Shown: positions 1-11,561 of the stretch, piece after piece
Numbering within the stretch: position 1 is the stretch's first letter
Layout of the letters: every line of letters starts with the position of its first letter
NCBI RefSeq assembly: GCF_000471905.2
Contig: NW_006499363.1
Span: 45,481 to 109,480 of the forward strand
Source: Amborella trichopoda
Taxonomy: Eukaryota > Streptophyta > Magnoliopsida > Amborellales > Amborellaceae
Length of the DNA: 64,000 nt
Direction: 5' to 3'
Notes under the pieces: model-generated
Databases searched by the model: none
What the model was told of the DNA's origin: nothing
Seen by the model: the letters and a program-made list of their open reading frames with translations, nothing else
Made by a program: the position numbers and the translations under genes

Positions 1-222
1 GGATTTCACAAATTACACTACTGACGTCTTAAGTAGGTCACCTATATACCCTATCAGCGTCCTGATGTGTCCACTTAATCCCTATCGGCGTCCCAGATAG
101 ATCCACTTAATCCCTGCAGGTCCATTTATACCTCACCGGCATACTGGATGAGTCCACTTAATCCCTACCGGGGTACTGGATAGGTCCACTTATACCTCAC
201 CGACGAACTGGATGAGTCCACT
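1..222. repeat. Minisatellite of ~37-bp units
   Basis: About five degenerate units of roughly 36-40 bp follow one another. Each contains a 'tccacttaatccct' or 'tccacttatacctcac' core and then a 'gg.gtactggatgagt' segment. No coding signal. The array touches the window edge, so its full length is unknown. It may be part of a larger retroelement, which I cannot show. Confidence 0.6.
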
Positions 223-1685
223 TGCATACTTAAAGTATTCTTAAATCTCTTTAAACATTTGAAAGTAGCAATATCATATACTCAACATATCACTGAAATT
301 ATTAATATGAATTTCACTGAAACCATTAATAACAGTCATTTTCAATAACATTTCAAAAATAACCAGTCAAGTATTTTGGGCTCAAATTTAGAAAGGCAGC
401 AGTTCGTAGAAACATTCTAGTATAATTGGCAATCTAATATGTATAGAAAAACTCTTATAGAAATTCAAGGATACGGAATTATCACAATTTATGGGATGTC
501 AATTCGCAAATAAACATTTCACATACAATGCTATAATCAAATGCAAAAATATCAGTTTTCAAATAATAAGGCAGTCATTTGCACATGAAATTTACAATGT
601 CTAAATATTAAGAAACAGTAGAAAGAAATCTCACAATTTTACTAAAAGCAGAAATATCACATTATTTCTAATAATTTTACAGTATCTAAAATTTTCTAGC
701 AATAGACAAGAAAAATAAATAAATTTATTTCTAAGAATTTACAGCATTTAAAATTTCTAATATAGATAAAATATCACAATTTTATTAAAAAGATTATTTT
801 TCAAAATAAAGAGGTCGCTTACGCATAAAATTTATTGTGCCTAAAATTCATGATAATAAGCAGAAGTAATTATTTCATTTCATTTTTAAAAAGAGCAGAT
901 TATTTTTCAAAATAATGAAGTCACTTACCTAAAATATTTGAGAAGGTATTTTTGATAAAAATTCGGCTAAAGAGAGGAGTTCAATGTGTTTGTAAGAGGG
1001 AGAGCGAGAAAAGAGTTGTTAGGCGATGTCTTACCTTTTCATCCTATTTAAATTCTTAAGACACATTATTATGTTATTTATTAAGCTTCACCTCATACAT
1101 GAGGTGTGACGATATTATTAAACGTGAAACATTTAAGCACCACGTCAACTAATGGATGTGGTAATGAAGGGAAAAAGTCAACAAAAGTGGTGATGGTCCC
1201 TAAGGACCATAATACTTATATGGACTATCACACTATAAAGAATTATTTATTTATTTGAAAGTTTAGGATTGTTACAGATATTATTTACTTTTAGTACAAA
1301 GAGGTCACAATTACTTATAACTATCCAATGTGAAATTTGATAATTTGAATGTGTCACAAAGTTCAAAAAATTTCATTTAAGCTTCGTCAATACAATAAAT
1401 GTAGCCCCCCAATTTTACATCCAATGGTCGATATTAATTGTGACCACCTTGTACCAAAGGTACATGATCTCATTGTATACTTTTCTTTTAGATATATCCT
1501 AAGAGAAATATATCCAAGTCAAAGGATTTGGATTGGCATATGAGTCTTACAAAGATAAAAAATCTTGGAAGGAGGTACCTCAATATAAAAGGGATTTGAA
1601 GAGATAGACAACATGTAATAACTTTTACCAATAATACGAGTATATGATAATAAAAAATGGAAAAAAAAAGAAAAAAAGCTCATGG
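223..1685. other. AT-rich sequence without recognisable gene
   Basis: Very AT-rich, with short homopolymers and small palindromes (for example around 1088-1110, where 'cctcatacatgagg' folds on itself). Open frames are short and have no family resemblance. I see no gene here. Confidence 0.5.
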
Positions 1686-1851
1686 TGAGGGTGGAAATGG
1701 ACACGACTAGACCCGCATCCTGACGGCTATGGGGATGGGGTCCAATTTTTGGACCTGATGGGTCAGATCCTGGTTTGGGTCCAAATCCTGGACCCGAATA
1801 CTAGTCGGGTCTTGGTCCAGTCCAGCCGAACCTGACCTATTGCCACCCCTA
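1686..1851. mobile_element. Probable hAT-type MITE (TIR near TAGGGGTGGCAAT)
   Basis: The left end (tgagggtggaaatgg) matches the reverse complement of the right end (taggggtggcaatag). The interior is palindromic, with repeated 'gggtcc' and 'ggaccc' blocks. This terminal consensus is common in plant hAT non-autonomous elements. No convincing 8-bp target duplication was found, so the exact limits are uncertain. Confidence 0.45.
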
Positions 1852-2735
1852 GGAAAGTGTAGATGTAAGCACTCTAAATTGGGACTTTCAATTCACCCAA
1901 ATGAGAACTCCAAGTCCTGATTCATCGGTTTAGCCATATGGTGGACATGGATTGTTGGTTGTACTCTTGGAAAGATATCCGGGATAAGATGAAGATTCTT
2001 GTGTATAGGATGGCATTTTAAGCCTTCCAGATCTCTTTTTATGAGAGGGCACAGTCTCAAATTGCTCTCAAGTATAAACCCAAGGGAGAAGAACCATAGA
2101 GTTTACATTCAATGCTGGAAGAACTGTAGAACAAAAAATCTAGGATCATGTGTAGACCATATGATGTACAATTTAGGGTCATGTGCCATGGATCAAATAT
2201 ATGCAACTAAGTTTAAGGTCATGTGACTAGTAATTTAATTGAAAATGGAAGGTAAAACTAATGTGCGAAACTAAAAAATAATCTCCAAAACTCTTCACCT
2301 ATTTATGAACTCAAAATCCAAATTAAAAAGGAATCCTAATCAAATGAGATCTAGTTGACAACTCTTGCATTTGAGGAAGTAAAATAAGGCAAATCTATCT
2401 TCAAGAAAATATTATTCTATTACTGAAAATATACTTTAACTTCCATAACTGTATATTTTCATGTGCCTATTTTAGAAAAGGAGATAAAATGATATGTGAT
2501 GCCAAAATCACCAAGTCATTCTTGCTCAACAATCTAGGTTGGAAAATTTCTTTCAAGGTCTAAAAACTAGCCATGAATTTTGTTGCAAAAAAGTTAGCCC
2601 ACATCATGTCATAATTAAATAGTATGAATATGTTTTACACAAGTATATTTATTTTATTACAAAATAATAATAATGGTTTTTTTTTACGCACTATATCATT
2701 TTTCGAAAGAGAGACAATGTCATTTTTTAAGGGAG
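1852..2735. other. Intergenic sequence, no gene seen
   Basis: AT-rich single-copy-looking sequence. The open frame at 1999-2226 has no recognisable motif and looks like a chance ORF. Confidence 0.4.
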
Positions 2736-2960
2736 ACTCCAATAGGTGATAAAATGAAGGAAAATAGACTTAGATGGACTCGTCATGCGTAGCGTAGACC
2801 TAATACACCGGTAAGGAGGGCGAATTGGTTCAAGTGGAAGGTCCTAAAAGAGTAAGGAGAAAGCCTAAAAAGACATGGATAGAACCAATGAGAAGAGCTA
2901 CAATGACTAACGGAGCCCACCCAAATAATTGGGATAAGACTCAGATGATGATGATAATAA
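2736..2960 (+). mobile_element. RTE-type LINE, 3'-end fragment
   Basis: It follows the same order as the 3' end of the RTE copy at 22980-24412 and the fragment at 62466-62742: 'aggtgataaaatgaagg', 'cttagatggactcgtca', 'aggagggcgaattggttcaa', 'aagacatgg', then 'aattgggataagactc' and a gat-rich tail at about 2944-2956. The 5' end is truncated. The MULE inserted immediately downstream. Confidence 0.65.
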
Positions 2961-2963
2961 CGA

Positions 2964-2972
2964 TATTATTTT
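2964..2972. repeat. MULE target-site duplication, left copy (tattatttt)
   Basis: This 9-bp word recurs exactly at 11498-11506, on the far side of the element. Nine bases is the usual Mutator-superfamily duplication length. The word is AT-rich, so chance identity is possible, but the inverted repeats line up with it without gaps. Confidence 0.65.
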
Positions 2973-3440
2973 GAAAAAATTAGGTATGAGCAATGTTGTG
3001 GGTCGGGGTGGGGTGGCAATTGCAAAATGGGAAAATTGTGTTCCCAAATTACGAACGACAACCCTCGGGCCCCGGTACTTTTTTTCCTAGTTTACCTCCT
3101 ATCTAGTAAACCAAACACCGGACAGTTGGGACTTTTTGTGTTTAAACAAAAATAAGCTATCCGGTGTTCGAAATTCCGGATAGGGTTTGGCTCTTTTAAA
3201 CTGAAAAGGCCCCATTTCGCTCTGCTCTATTGGACGGTGGTGCCCCTTTCTTCTTCTCTCACACTCTCTCTTTACCGTTTTGCCAGTCCACTATTTTTGC
3301 TCAATATTTGGTCAATTCGAAGCACCATCTTCGCAATTCGACGCACAATCTTCTCAATTGAATCAGGTATGTTTCATTTTTTTTTTTTTGGGAAAATAGG
3401 ATTTCAAAAATAGGGTTTTGGGGATAAAACAATTCCAAAA
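2973..3440 (+). repeat. MULE left terminal inverted repeat
   Basis: Inverted match to about 10930-11497. Landmarks in common order: 'gcaatgttg', 'aaattacga', 'agtttacctcctatct.gtaaacc', 'ggctcttttaa', 'atttcgctctgctctatt', the 'caggtatgtttca' splice donor and 'agggttttggggataaaa'. A perfect short palindrome, ctatccgg/ccggatag, lies at about 3157-3183. The inner limit is approximate. Confidence 0.7.
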
Positions 3441-4981
3441 TGGGTAAAAAATCTGATTAGTTTTTTGGGATATTCATATTATTATTTGATTGGGTTTGAA
3501 AATAGGATTTAGGTGCTTAGGGTATTTGGGATAAAATAACCCCCAATCGTGTATTGAATATATTTTTTTATTTTTTCTGAGCACCCAATGGTGGTTTTTT
3601 TTTTGTTCTTTATATTTGTAATATTAGTTCTTAGTTATGTTAGTTTCCAGCATTAATTGCAATAGTATTTGCTTAATTTGGAGTTCTCAGCTTGGTATTC
3701 TACAGAACAAGTATTCATTTGTTCCTTCATGTGGAAATTGGAACTAGATTGTCCATTTCGTGATGTGTATTAATTCTCTAGGGCAAAAAGCCACATGAAG
3801 CTTTTTTGATATGAAATATTGGGATTGCTTAAGAATAACTAGATGATTATTTTTTAGAAAAATGTAGGATATTGAGCTCTGCAATACTTAGATCTTACCT
3901 GCTAAAAATTACGTAGTCCCTATTTGATATTGGGATTGCTATTCCTTTCAAGCATATAGAGTTAATGGTTTGATGTTTTTGTTTTTAATTAATTAATTTA
4001 TTTATTTAATAAGGTTGGTCTCTAGGTGGAAGACGATACATCTCCAAAATGGTCAAATATTAATTAGCGTTTTTTGTTGTATTTTAATAGAGATTTATTT
4101 TCAAAATTTCTTTAATTTTTGATGTAGTTCTCTTATTTATTTTTTGTTTGACTTTTTTTCCCTACATTATTCTCCAATAAGTCATGAATTTTTCTTGATT
4201 GATTTTATGTATACAATCATTGGGAAGTATGCATTGTTATTTAATATCAACAAATTGTCATTGATTTTAGCAATTCTTGATTCTTCATGTCCTTAGGTCG
4301 ATGTAAACAATCCCTTTATTAATTTACCATGGGATATTTGTGTATCTTTAAAGCTGATTCACTTGTGTTCAATGGATTCACCAGCTTTATCTTAGTTAAT
4401 TCTTCTATATTTGTTTTCTATTCCATTGGTGCTTATGAAGTGATAGTTGTGCTTTTTTTAATGTATATGATCATATCAGGAGGTCACACTTATTCTTAGC
4501 CATTGGATATTAAATCTGATAGAATGGGGATGTGTTATAATATTTAAAGAAATGTATTTTAAACTTATGCTCTAGTCAATGATATATCCCATGCCATCTA
4601 ATTTCATATCTTATGGTTAATATCGGTTGGTAAATAGTTTTACTGCATACATTTCCTTCTAATGATGTTTCATCCCAACCTAGTTTTAGTTGCTTTAGTT
4701 ATAGGGTTATGTCTTTCTTTGCAGTGTTCTTGCTTTGAATTCTTAGCATTTGATCCATTTGTTGTGGTGCAAAAAATTCTTTTCTTTCTTCTTAAAGCCT
4801 TTAGGATGTTGTCTCTATTTATTCATCTTGATTTCCATACAGAAAGGTTATTTTCATATCTAATTGTTCTAAATGAAAGTTATGTAAAGCATTTGTAGTA
4901 ATAACAAACCGAATATATATTGTGATGTGTGTGTCATTTACTTTAGTATGCACGTTACCAATACATCATGACATGCATTTC
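3367..4981 (+). other. Putative 5'UTR intron of the PMD gene
   Basis: A consensus donor (cag|gtatgt) follows a CT-rich leader inside the left TIR. A consensus acceptor (gcatttcag) ends at 4981, just before the PMD-coding ORF. The intervening sequence is T-rich and has no coding signal. Inferred, not supported by transcripts. Confidence 0.45.
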
Positions 4982-7005
4982 AGACTCTATGACACATGAA
5001 GATGACTTGTTGTACATGAAAGATGACCATGTTTGGAGATTAGCTGTTGATGGCTTGGAGAGGAATAAAATTTATATTGATGAGGGTTTTAGCATCACCC
5101 AACATTGGAGGCTTATAGATGAGCAGGAGGATTTGGTTAGAAGGACGGGGCTATGGCATCTTGTTCCGTACACTAACATGGAGGGAGCACCACGACAGAT
5201 TGACCACGATCTTATGGAGGCAGTGACTGAGAGATGGCAGCCATAGATGAATGCACTGCACTGTCCAACTTTATATGATGTGTGGCATATTTTTCGGCTC
5301 AGTGTCACATGTGAGTCGGCATTGACACAGATATGCAAACCATATGGGCAATACTTGTTACAATGGTTAGGACACCCCTCGGGAAATGATTATAAAATTC
5401 ACCATTCATTGAACTTCACTTGGTTGAGAGAGACTTTTGGAAATCTACCAGAAAATCCTACACGACAACAAATAAAACGTTATACTCGGGCATTTTGGCT
5501 ATATTTAGTAGGCAACACCGTTTTTTCGCAGTCGAAAGGTAATGAAGTCCCTATTAGGCATTTAACTTTGTTCGAGGATTTTGATGCTGCGGGCTGGTAC
5601 GCATGGGGGCTCGCGACCCTAGCATATCTTTTTAGGGGCCTCAAAAAGTCCGTTTCTGTTAAAATTAAGAGGGGGAGGCAAAATGTATTGAATGATGTTC
5701 AGGCGGCACCCGGTTCTCACCTCTCTAGGTGTGAGACATTATTTTAGGTAAACTCATTTTGTTGTGCTACTTATTCTTTATTTGTAAAAGGTTATGTTTT
5801 GTGAATTTCATACATTTTTTTCAGCTATATTTATACATTTCATACATGTTAACTTAATTATTGTATGTTTGTTGGTGAGGTATGGATATTTGAGCATTTC
5901 AAAACATTGCTACCTGAAGGAAGCAGTCGATGGGTTGAAGCTGGTATACCAAGGGCTGCAAGATGGGTACACCCAGGTACATGAGATAACTTAGTTGCAA
6001 ATGTCGCATACTACCGGCAGGAATTAGATCTCCTTGATCCTGATAGGGTATAATTGCCTTGCTTATTAGTTTATATACATACTCTTGTGCCTGAAAGTTA
6101 TTCATATTTATTGATGTGAATTGATTTAGAAATGTGTTGTTATCCACTCCTATAGGTATTATGGAACCCATATGTAGGTCAGAAAGACATTGTTGCTGAG
6201 GACGTCCATCAAAGGGTTCTAGATCGGCAGCCATTTGAGACCGCTCTTTTCAAGACATAATTGATATTCGACAGCATCACATAGCGGTACCTCCCAGACC
6301 AGGTATTGAGACAATTTGGAATGAGACAGCCCATCCCAACAAATCCCGATAGATGGGAAATATTTGAGAGGTGGGGTAAAAATGAAGAAAATTGGGAGCA
6401 AAAACTTGCCTCTCAAATTAGAGACTGGCACGACCGCCTTCAGTATCGTCAAATAGGTGAGCAAGACTCGAGTCGTGGTCTACCTTCAAAGGAGTATGAA
6501 GCGTGGTACGTGCAGGTTTCTATTCCCATAATTCATAACTCACAGAACCCTCGAATGAATGTGTATGCACCTTGAGGCTATGGTGACCACATGGTAATTT
6601 AGACGAAATTTATACGTTATAAATTTCTTGTTTTTATTTGTAATAGTATCTTGATGGTAATTGTGTTTTTTCAGTTGTCCAAAGCAGATCATTTGATTGG
6701 AATTGTTGACAATGGGCTTGCGACTCAAGACCCCAGGATGAAGGATTGATATTTTTGGGAGCTATGGCGAGAGCTAATGTTGTTTAAAGGCAAGTTGGTT
6801 GAGGAAGAACAAGAGTCTAGTGATGACTCTAAACAAGAGCCTGTATTAACTGCTGAGCCACAACTGTAGATGCACCATAGAAGAGCTCCAAGAGGAAGAT
6901 CCGCACAGACTTAGGAGCCCAAGACTGCTGAGAGAGCGAGTCCCAATTCACCAGCCTCTGGGAACAGGCTAAAAGTGTTTGCCCTTAGAAGAGGAAGAGG
7001 ACATT
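4982..7005 (+). pseudogene. Plant mobile domain (PMD, MAIN/PP7L-like) gene in a MULE, disrupted
   Basis: PMD proteins form a plant family that includes MAIN and MAIL1 of Arabidopsis and the domain of long-form phosphatase 7. Copies also travel in transposons. Family motifs here, in order: 'TGLWHLV' and 'AVTERWQP' (4982-5243), 'YTRAFWLYLVGNTVF' and 'LFEDFDAAGWYAWG' (5247-5747), an exon after an intron with 'WIFEHFKTLLPEG' and 'GIPRAARWVHPG' (about 5876-5975), 'LWNPYVGQKDIV' (about 6158-6256) and 'LPDQVLRQFGMRQPIPTNPDRW' split across 6288-6350. A late exon (6675-6750) and an Arg-rich tail follow. In-frame stops at 5244-5246 (TAG, just after RWQP), 6258-6260 (TAA) and 6282-6284 (TAG) break the protein. 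The reading direction is inward from the left TIR. Confidence 0.75.
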
Positions 7006-7484
7006 GATTTTATATTGTATAATTTGGATGTAAATTGGGATACTTTTGATAAAGTCAATCTAAATTAGAAAGCTCTCTTGGGTTACAATTTCAATGTGAA
7101 CTCTTTTGGGTTACTATTTCGATGTAAATTTGATCAAGCATTTGTCAGGCCTTTGAAATATTGTCTCTATTTTGATAAGGATTGAGACTGACATTGATGT
7201 GTGGTGTTTGTAATGCCTGGTTTTGAAGTTTGATTGTATTTAATGGAGAGGGGGAGAATCTATTTGAAATAAGGGTTTTGTTTTTTTCTTTTTGATTGCT
7301 TTACTTCATTTGGGAGCGGATTTCAAAGGGTCTTGAATTTAGCAAATTTGGGAGTCTTAATTTTTGTTTTGTTTGGGCTAGGGGATTTCAGCAAATTTGG
7401 GTGTTGATTCAAATTGATGGGTTTTGAATGAACCGACAAGTGTCTGGTATTTGCTCTACTAAATAGTAACAACGCAAAACTGCA

Positions 7485-7795
7485 AAAGAACGATGTCCGG
7501 TATTTGGTATATCGGACAACGTTCTGTTGCCCAAAATGTCTGTGGTTGTCCGGTATTTGCTCTATTGGACAACGTTTTATTGTCCAAAATGTCTGTGGTT
7601 GTCCGATATTTGGTCTACTAGATAGTGTTATGTTGCCCAAAATGTATGTGGTTGTCCGATATTTGCTCTACCAGACAACATTCTATGTCTGTGGCCCAAA
7701 ATGCTTGTGGCTGTCCGGTATTTGCTCTACCAGACAATGTTCTGTTGTCCAAAATTCCTGTGGTTGTTTGGTATTTGCTCTACTGGATAGCCACA
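7485..7795. repeat. 53-bp tandem repeats built on a palindromic core
   Basis: About five units start at the 'tgtgg' words at 7541, 7594, 7647, 7706 and 7759, giving a period of 53 bp with one 59-bp unit. Each contains 'gtccggtatttgctctaccagacaac', an imperfect inverted repeat of gtcyggta/taccagac. The same core occurs in both TIRs (3165-3183 and 11195-11395). Open frames across it are repeat artefacts. The array lies between the two converging genes. Confidence 0.75.
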
Positions 7796-7949
7796 GGTTC
7801 AAAGTTTAGATCCAAATATCCACACCATCGAAAGAGACCATCCAAATACAAACACCATCCAGATTTACATGATTCTTTCTCAAAACATACACGATCAAAA
7901 TGGTCATCAATCAAAAGTTGAGAAGCAGAAGTTAGAAAGATGATCTAGA

Positions 7950-10290
7950 GGCACTAGCTCCATTGAAGGTCGGAGGCAATGGAGTATTTATGGGTTCTCT
8001 ACAACTCCTCATGTTGTGGCCTACCTCACCACAACATTTGCATGCATCACCCCCAGTGGATTTTTCTTTTGTCAGCCTGCGCCTCTCCTTTGACCTTCCT
8101 AGGTATAACTTGGTAATTGGGGGGATATATAGTTCTATTAAAAGCTCCAGTCAGAGGCATCGAGTTTGGTACAGGACGGAATTCAGTTGCATAGGTGGAC
8201 CTGTATGCTTGAACTCTGAAATACGGCTTACAAAAGTGGATTGAATGGAGGTGACAATCATCCATAATTCAAATTGCATGGGTACACGGTAACCCGTTGT
8301 TCCTCCACACTCTACAAGCACAGGTTCGAGCATCAAGATCTACAACATGGGCCATCTCCTCATGGATCTCATATTTTCTATCTACGACCCATATAACATT
8401 ATGCCCGAACTTGACTTCGTAATCCGTCGTTCATTAAGAACTTTTTGTGCTTTAGGCACAAGTTCACTATCCCACCGCTCATCTTCCTGCCGACGTTCTG
8501 CCCATCTTTTCACTAACTTTATTCTTAAGTTTTCTCACAAAGGGATGAGAGGGATCTCATGTTCCTTTAAAATCCAATTGTTAAATGACGCAGATATGTT
8601 AGATGTAAGATTATTGTACCTCTTGCCGTATAATAAGCATTCGCCCAGTATTCTTTACCATGAGTCATTATCCAAATGTAAATCGCTTCATCTATCTCTT
8701 TAATTTTTAATATCTCTTCCTCGAACCTTTCAATAGATAATGGGCGTGCAGCCACCACTTCTTTAGGAGTACTTTGCTCTTCCATTTCCTCTTGAAATTG
8801 TCTACAAGATGGTGCATGCCATGACCTGGATATGATCTCGGGAATGCCGTCCTAATTGCAGTTTGCAATCCCTTCTGACGGTCATAGAGAATTGTTAGAC
8901 GTAGTAAGTTTATTACTTCCTGAAGAAACGCCCAATTCAATCTCTCTAAGAACCATATCCAATTTTCAATGTGCTCATTCTCTACCATTGCAATCGCAAC
9001 ACAAATGTGCCACCATGATCATCTATGGCTATTGTAGCCAATAGGATCTTCAGATATGTTCCCTTCAAGAATGTCTCATCTAACCGTAACAATGGCCTAC
9101 AACCATGAAGAAATCCATTAAGGCATGGACAAAAGGTAAGAAATAGATGATCAAATATCCTATCCTCATCGGTTTGTACGACTGATATAGTTCCAGAGTT
9201 AGCGACATTTAGTTTCTCAAGATAGAGAGGTAGTTCAATATATGACTGCACTTCTGAGCCTAGGATCATTGCCCTTGCAACTTCTTTGCCATGCCAAGCT
9301 TGCATGTATGATAATTGGACCCCATCCTGTTGAACGTCATTTGCAATATCTTTAGGTTTGAGTGTCATCTGGTCGTTTAGTCGATGTTTAATCTTTTTTG
9401 CAACCCATTGGCTTCTTGCAAATGACTAATGCGCCCAGTCTATTGGTCCTCTGCACGTGTGCTCATTTATAAATTATCTCACCTTGAAGAATTTCAACTA
9501 TATGACTCTAGAGCACCACACGTGTCAACTGCAATCCAGTGCTCCTTTACAATATCCATGCATTTTTTCTTGATCATTTTCTATGGTACTTCATTACAAA
9601 ATTATGATATATTGCGTAATCAACTAAGTGATTGCGTCAATCCACAACAGTCTCGAAATCCAATCTCCCAACTAGGTTAACTCGTGGACGTGTTGATATG
9701 AATAGGGTGATTTAAGGGCGATTTAAGGGCGTCATGTTGTCTACATCACGTTCCATCACATGCTCACCCTCGGGTTCTGACCCCAGCACTGCCGCTGTGT
9801 TACTCGTTGTAGCGACATTCACTTGTACAAAAGGGTAGATGTGACAAAAAATTTCAAGTATTTAGTAGGTATCTATCCACATGTAGTTCAAATATAATGC
9901 GATTTCATTGAAATATAAATATTGAAGGTCTTTCGTCACACATACCTATCTCTTGTTGATGGAGCAGATGTATGAACAAAGGGTTGTTGCTCCACTAGAT
10001 TTGGTTGCGATGGCTAGTTTGCAATATATAGGAATATATTGGAGGCCACAATCAGCATACACGATACATCCCCATGATCTATTAAATCAACTAAGTGCTC
10101 TTTTTCTTCATACATAAGTTTCAAACTGTTTGGGTCAGAGCTCAATATAGACCCGATATGAGTCTTTAATTACTGTAGTGAGTCGCCCCCCTTATATACT
10201 GTAGCTTTTAAGTTACCATCTACATAAATTGTCCGTCAGTCATACTTGTTACGTTCAAAATAAGCACCATGGTGAACCAATAATCTAACT
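7950..10290 (-). pseudogene. MURA-type (MuDR family) transposase, disrupted
   Basis: Cut-and-paste transposase of the Mutator superfamily. Reading from right to left: an N-terminal PB1-like segment (about 10290-10050); 'MTLKPKDIANDVQ' and 'YMQAWHGKEVARAM' (9368-9280); a catalytic block with 'CLNGFLHGCRPLLRLDETFLKGTY' in split frames near 9140-9040, holding the first Asp; 'YDRQKGL' with the second Asp and 'HHLVDNFKRKW' near 8900-8800; then 'ANAYY' and 'ISASFNNWIL' near 8640-8570. A SWIM zinc finger (CxC...GLPCTHAI) lies at about 8270-8325, and a CX2CX4HX4C zinc knuckle (CKCCGEVGHNMRSC) near 7995-8045. Frameshifts and stops separate these pieces. A 5' exon probably lies in the right TIR with a donor at 11011. 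Confidence 0.8.
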
Positions 10291-10929
10291 CCACCAGTGG
10301 CCATGAATGAATCTGGTAAGTAGAATTAATATTATAAGGTCCACATAATTGGTATAGATTTCTTACTTCATAAGCTCCAGCAAAACCAAAAAATATAATC
10401 AGCAAAAATAAAATAGATCTAGCATAATCATAAAACAAAAATTTGTACATCATATGCTATAACATAAGTGAGATCGAATGGAAATTAACTAAAATCTAGA
10501 TTTGGGGTTTTTTCCTACAAGATTGCATAACCTTAATCTTCCAGATAAAGTAAAAAACCCTTCAGTATTGGGTTGTTTTTTTATGACCAACACTGCACCG
10601 ATGCATGAGCATAAAATATTTTTTATTAATAAAGTAAAATAATATGCCATGACTGAAGCTATGCCACTACATTCAATCAATAAAAATCCAGTAAACCCTA
10701 AGATTGAGTTCATTATTTGATAAAATAATATATTTAAAATAAGGGAACCCAGCTCTATATTTAAGGCATTCTTGATCCTTTTTTATTTTTATCAATCAAT
10801 AAACAATAAACATTCATTATCGATTCAATTGAATATTCAACAAGACCTAATAATGCATATTTTCAATCACAATCAAATAGGAAAATGGACATTCATAACT
10901 GAACCAAAAACCCTAATCCACCATTTACA

Positions 10930-11497
10930 AATTTTGGGGTTATTTTATCCCCAAAACCCTAATCCCCTAAATCTCATTTACCAAAAAAAAAAACAGTTTC
11001 CTGAAACATACCTGATCCGGTTGTGGTTTGAGAAGCTTGCTTGAATGTCCCATAGAGGGCTTGGATTCAGAAAACACAGATTGAGATAAGTGCTTGACTT
11101 GGGCTTGGGCATAACTACAGAGCAAGCTTCACTACAGAACAAATAGAGCAGAGTGAAATGGGGGCTCTTTTCGCTTAAAAAGACCCAATAACTGTCTGGT
11201 ATATTGAATACCGAACATAGGTTTTAATTTTGTAAGTTAAAACGATTATGTCCAGTATTTATAAAACCAGACATCAAACTTTAAAATTTTTGAAAAACTT
11301 AAAGACCTGTCTGGTGTTTTGAACATTGGACATGTTCTTTCCATTTAAATGCACAAAAATACATGTCCAATGTTCGGTTTACCAGATAGGGGGTAAACTG
11401 GAAAGAAACAAAAGCTGGAGGGGGTGCTCCTCGTAATTTGAAAACACTATGTTCCCATGCTGGGATGTCCCCAACATTGCCCGTACGTAATTTTCTT
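10930..11497 (-). repeat. MULE right terminal inverted repeat
   Basis: Reverse-complement partner of 2973-3440. It carries extra copies of the 'gtctggtatt...ccagac' motif compared with the left side (near 11195, 11250-11275 and 11310-11330). On the minus strand it probably holds the leader of the transposase gene. Confidence 0.7.
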
Positions 11498-11506
11498 TAT
11501 TATTTT
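11498..11506. repeat. MULE target-site duplication, right copy (tattatttt)
   Basis: Identical to 2964-2972. Confidence 0.65.
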
Positions 11507-11561
11507 TCATAATATTTCTATGAATACCATATATTAATAACCTTAACCTTTTATATGCACC

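Larger units (their letters stand above)
2973..11497. mobile_element. 8.5-kb Mutator-like element with PMD and MURA genes
   Basis: The ends are long terminal inverted repeats. The first 23 bases (gaaaaaattaggtatgagca...) align base for base with the reverse complement of the right end, and similarity continues inward for roughly 450-550 bp. It includes the 'ctatttggtaaaccgaacat'-like block and a shared splice donor (cag|gtatgttt at 3366/3367 and, on the minus strand, 11012/11011). The element is flanked by identical 9-bp duplications. A PMD gene reads inward from the left and a MURA-type transposase reads inward from the right, the same convergent plan as maize MuDR. Both genes carry stops, so the copy looks immobile by itself. 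Its right end lies about 900 bp upstream of the CNX1 promoter. Confidence 0.8.

Noticed and set aside
7504..7921. ORFs of about 100 codons with repeated Cys/Trp words
   Set aside because: Products of the 53-bp tandem repeat read in two frames, not a gene.
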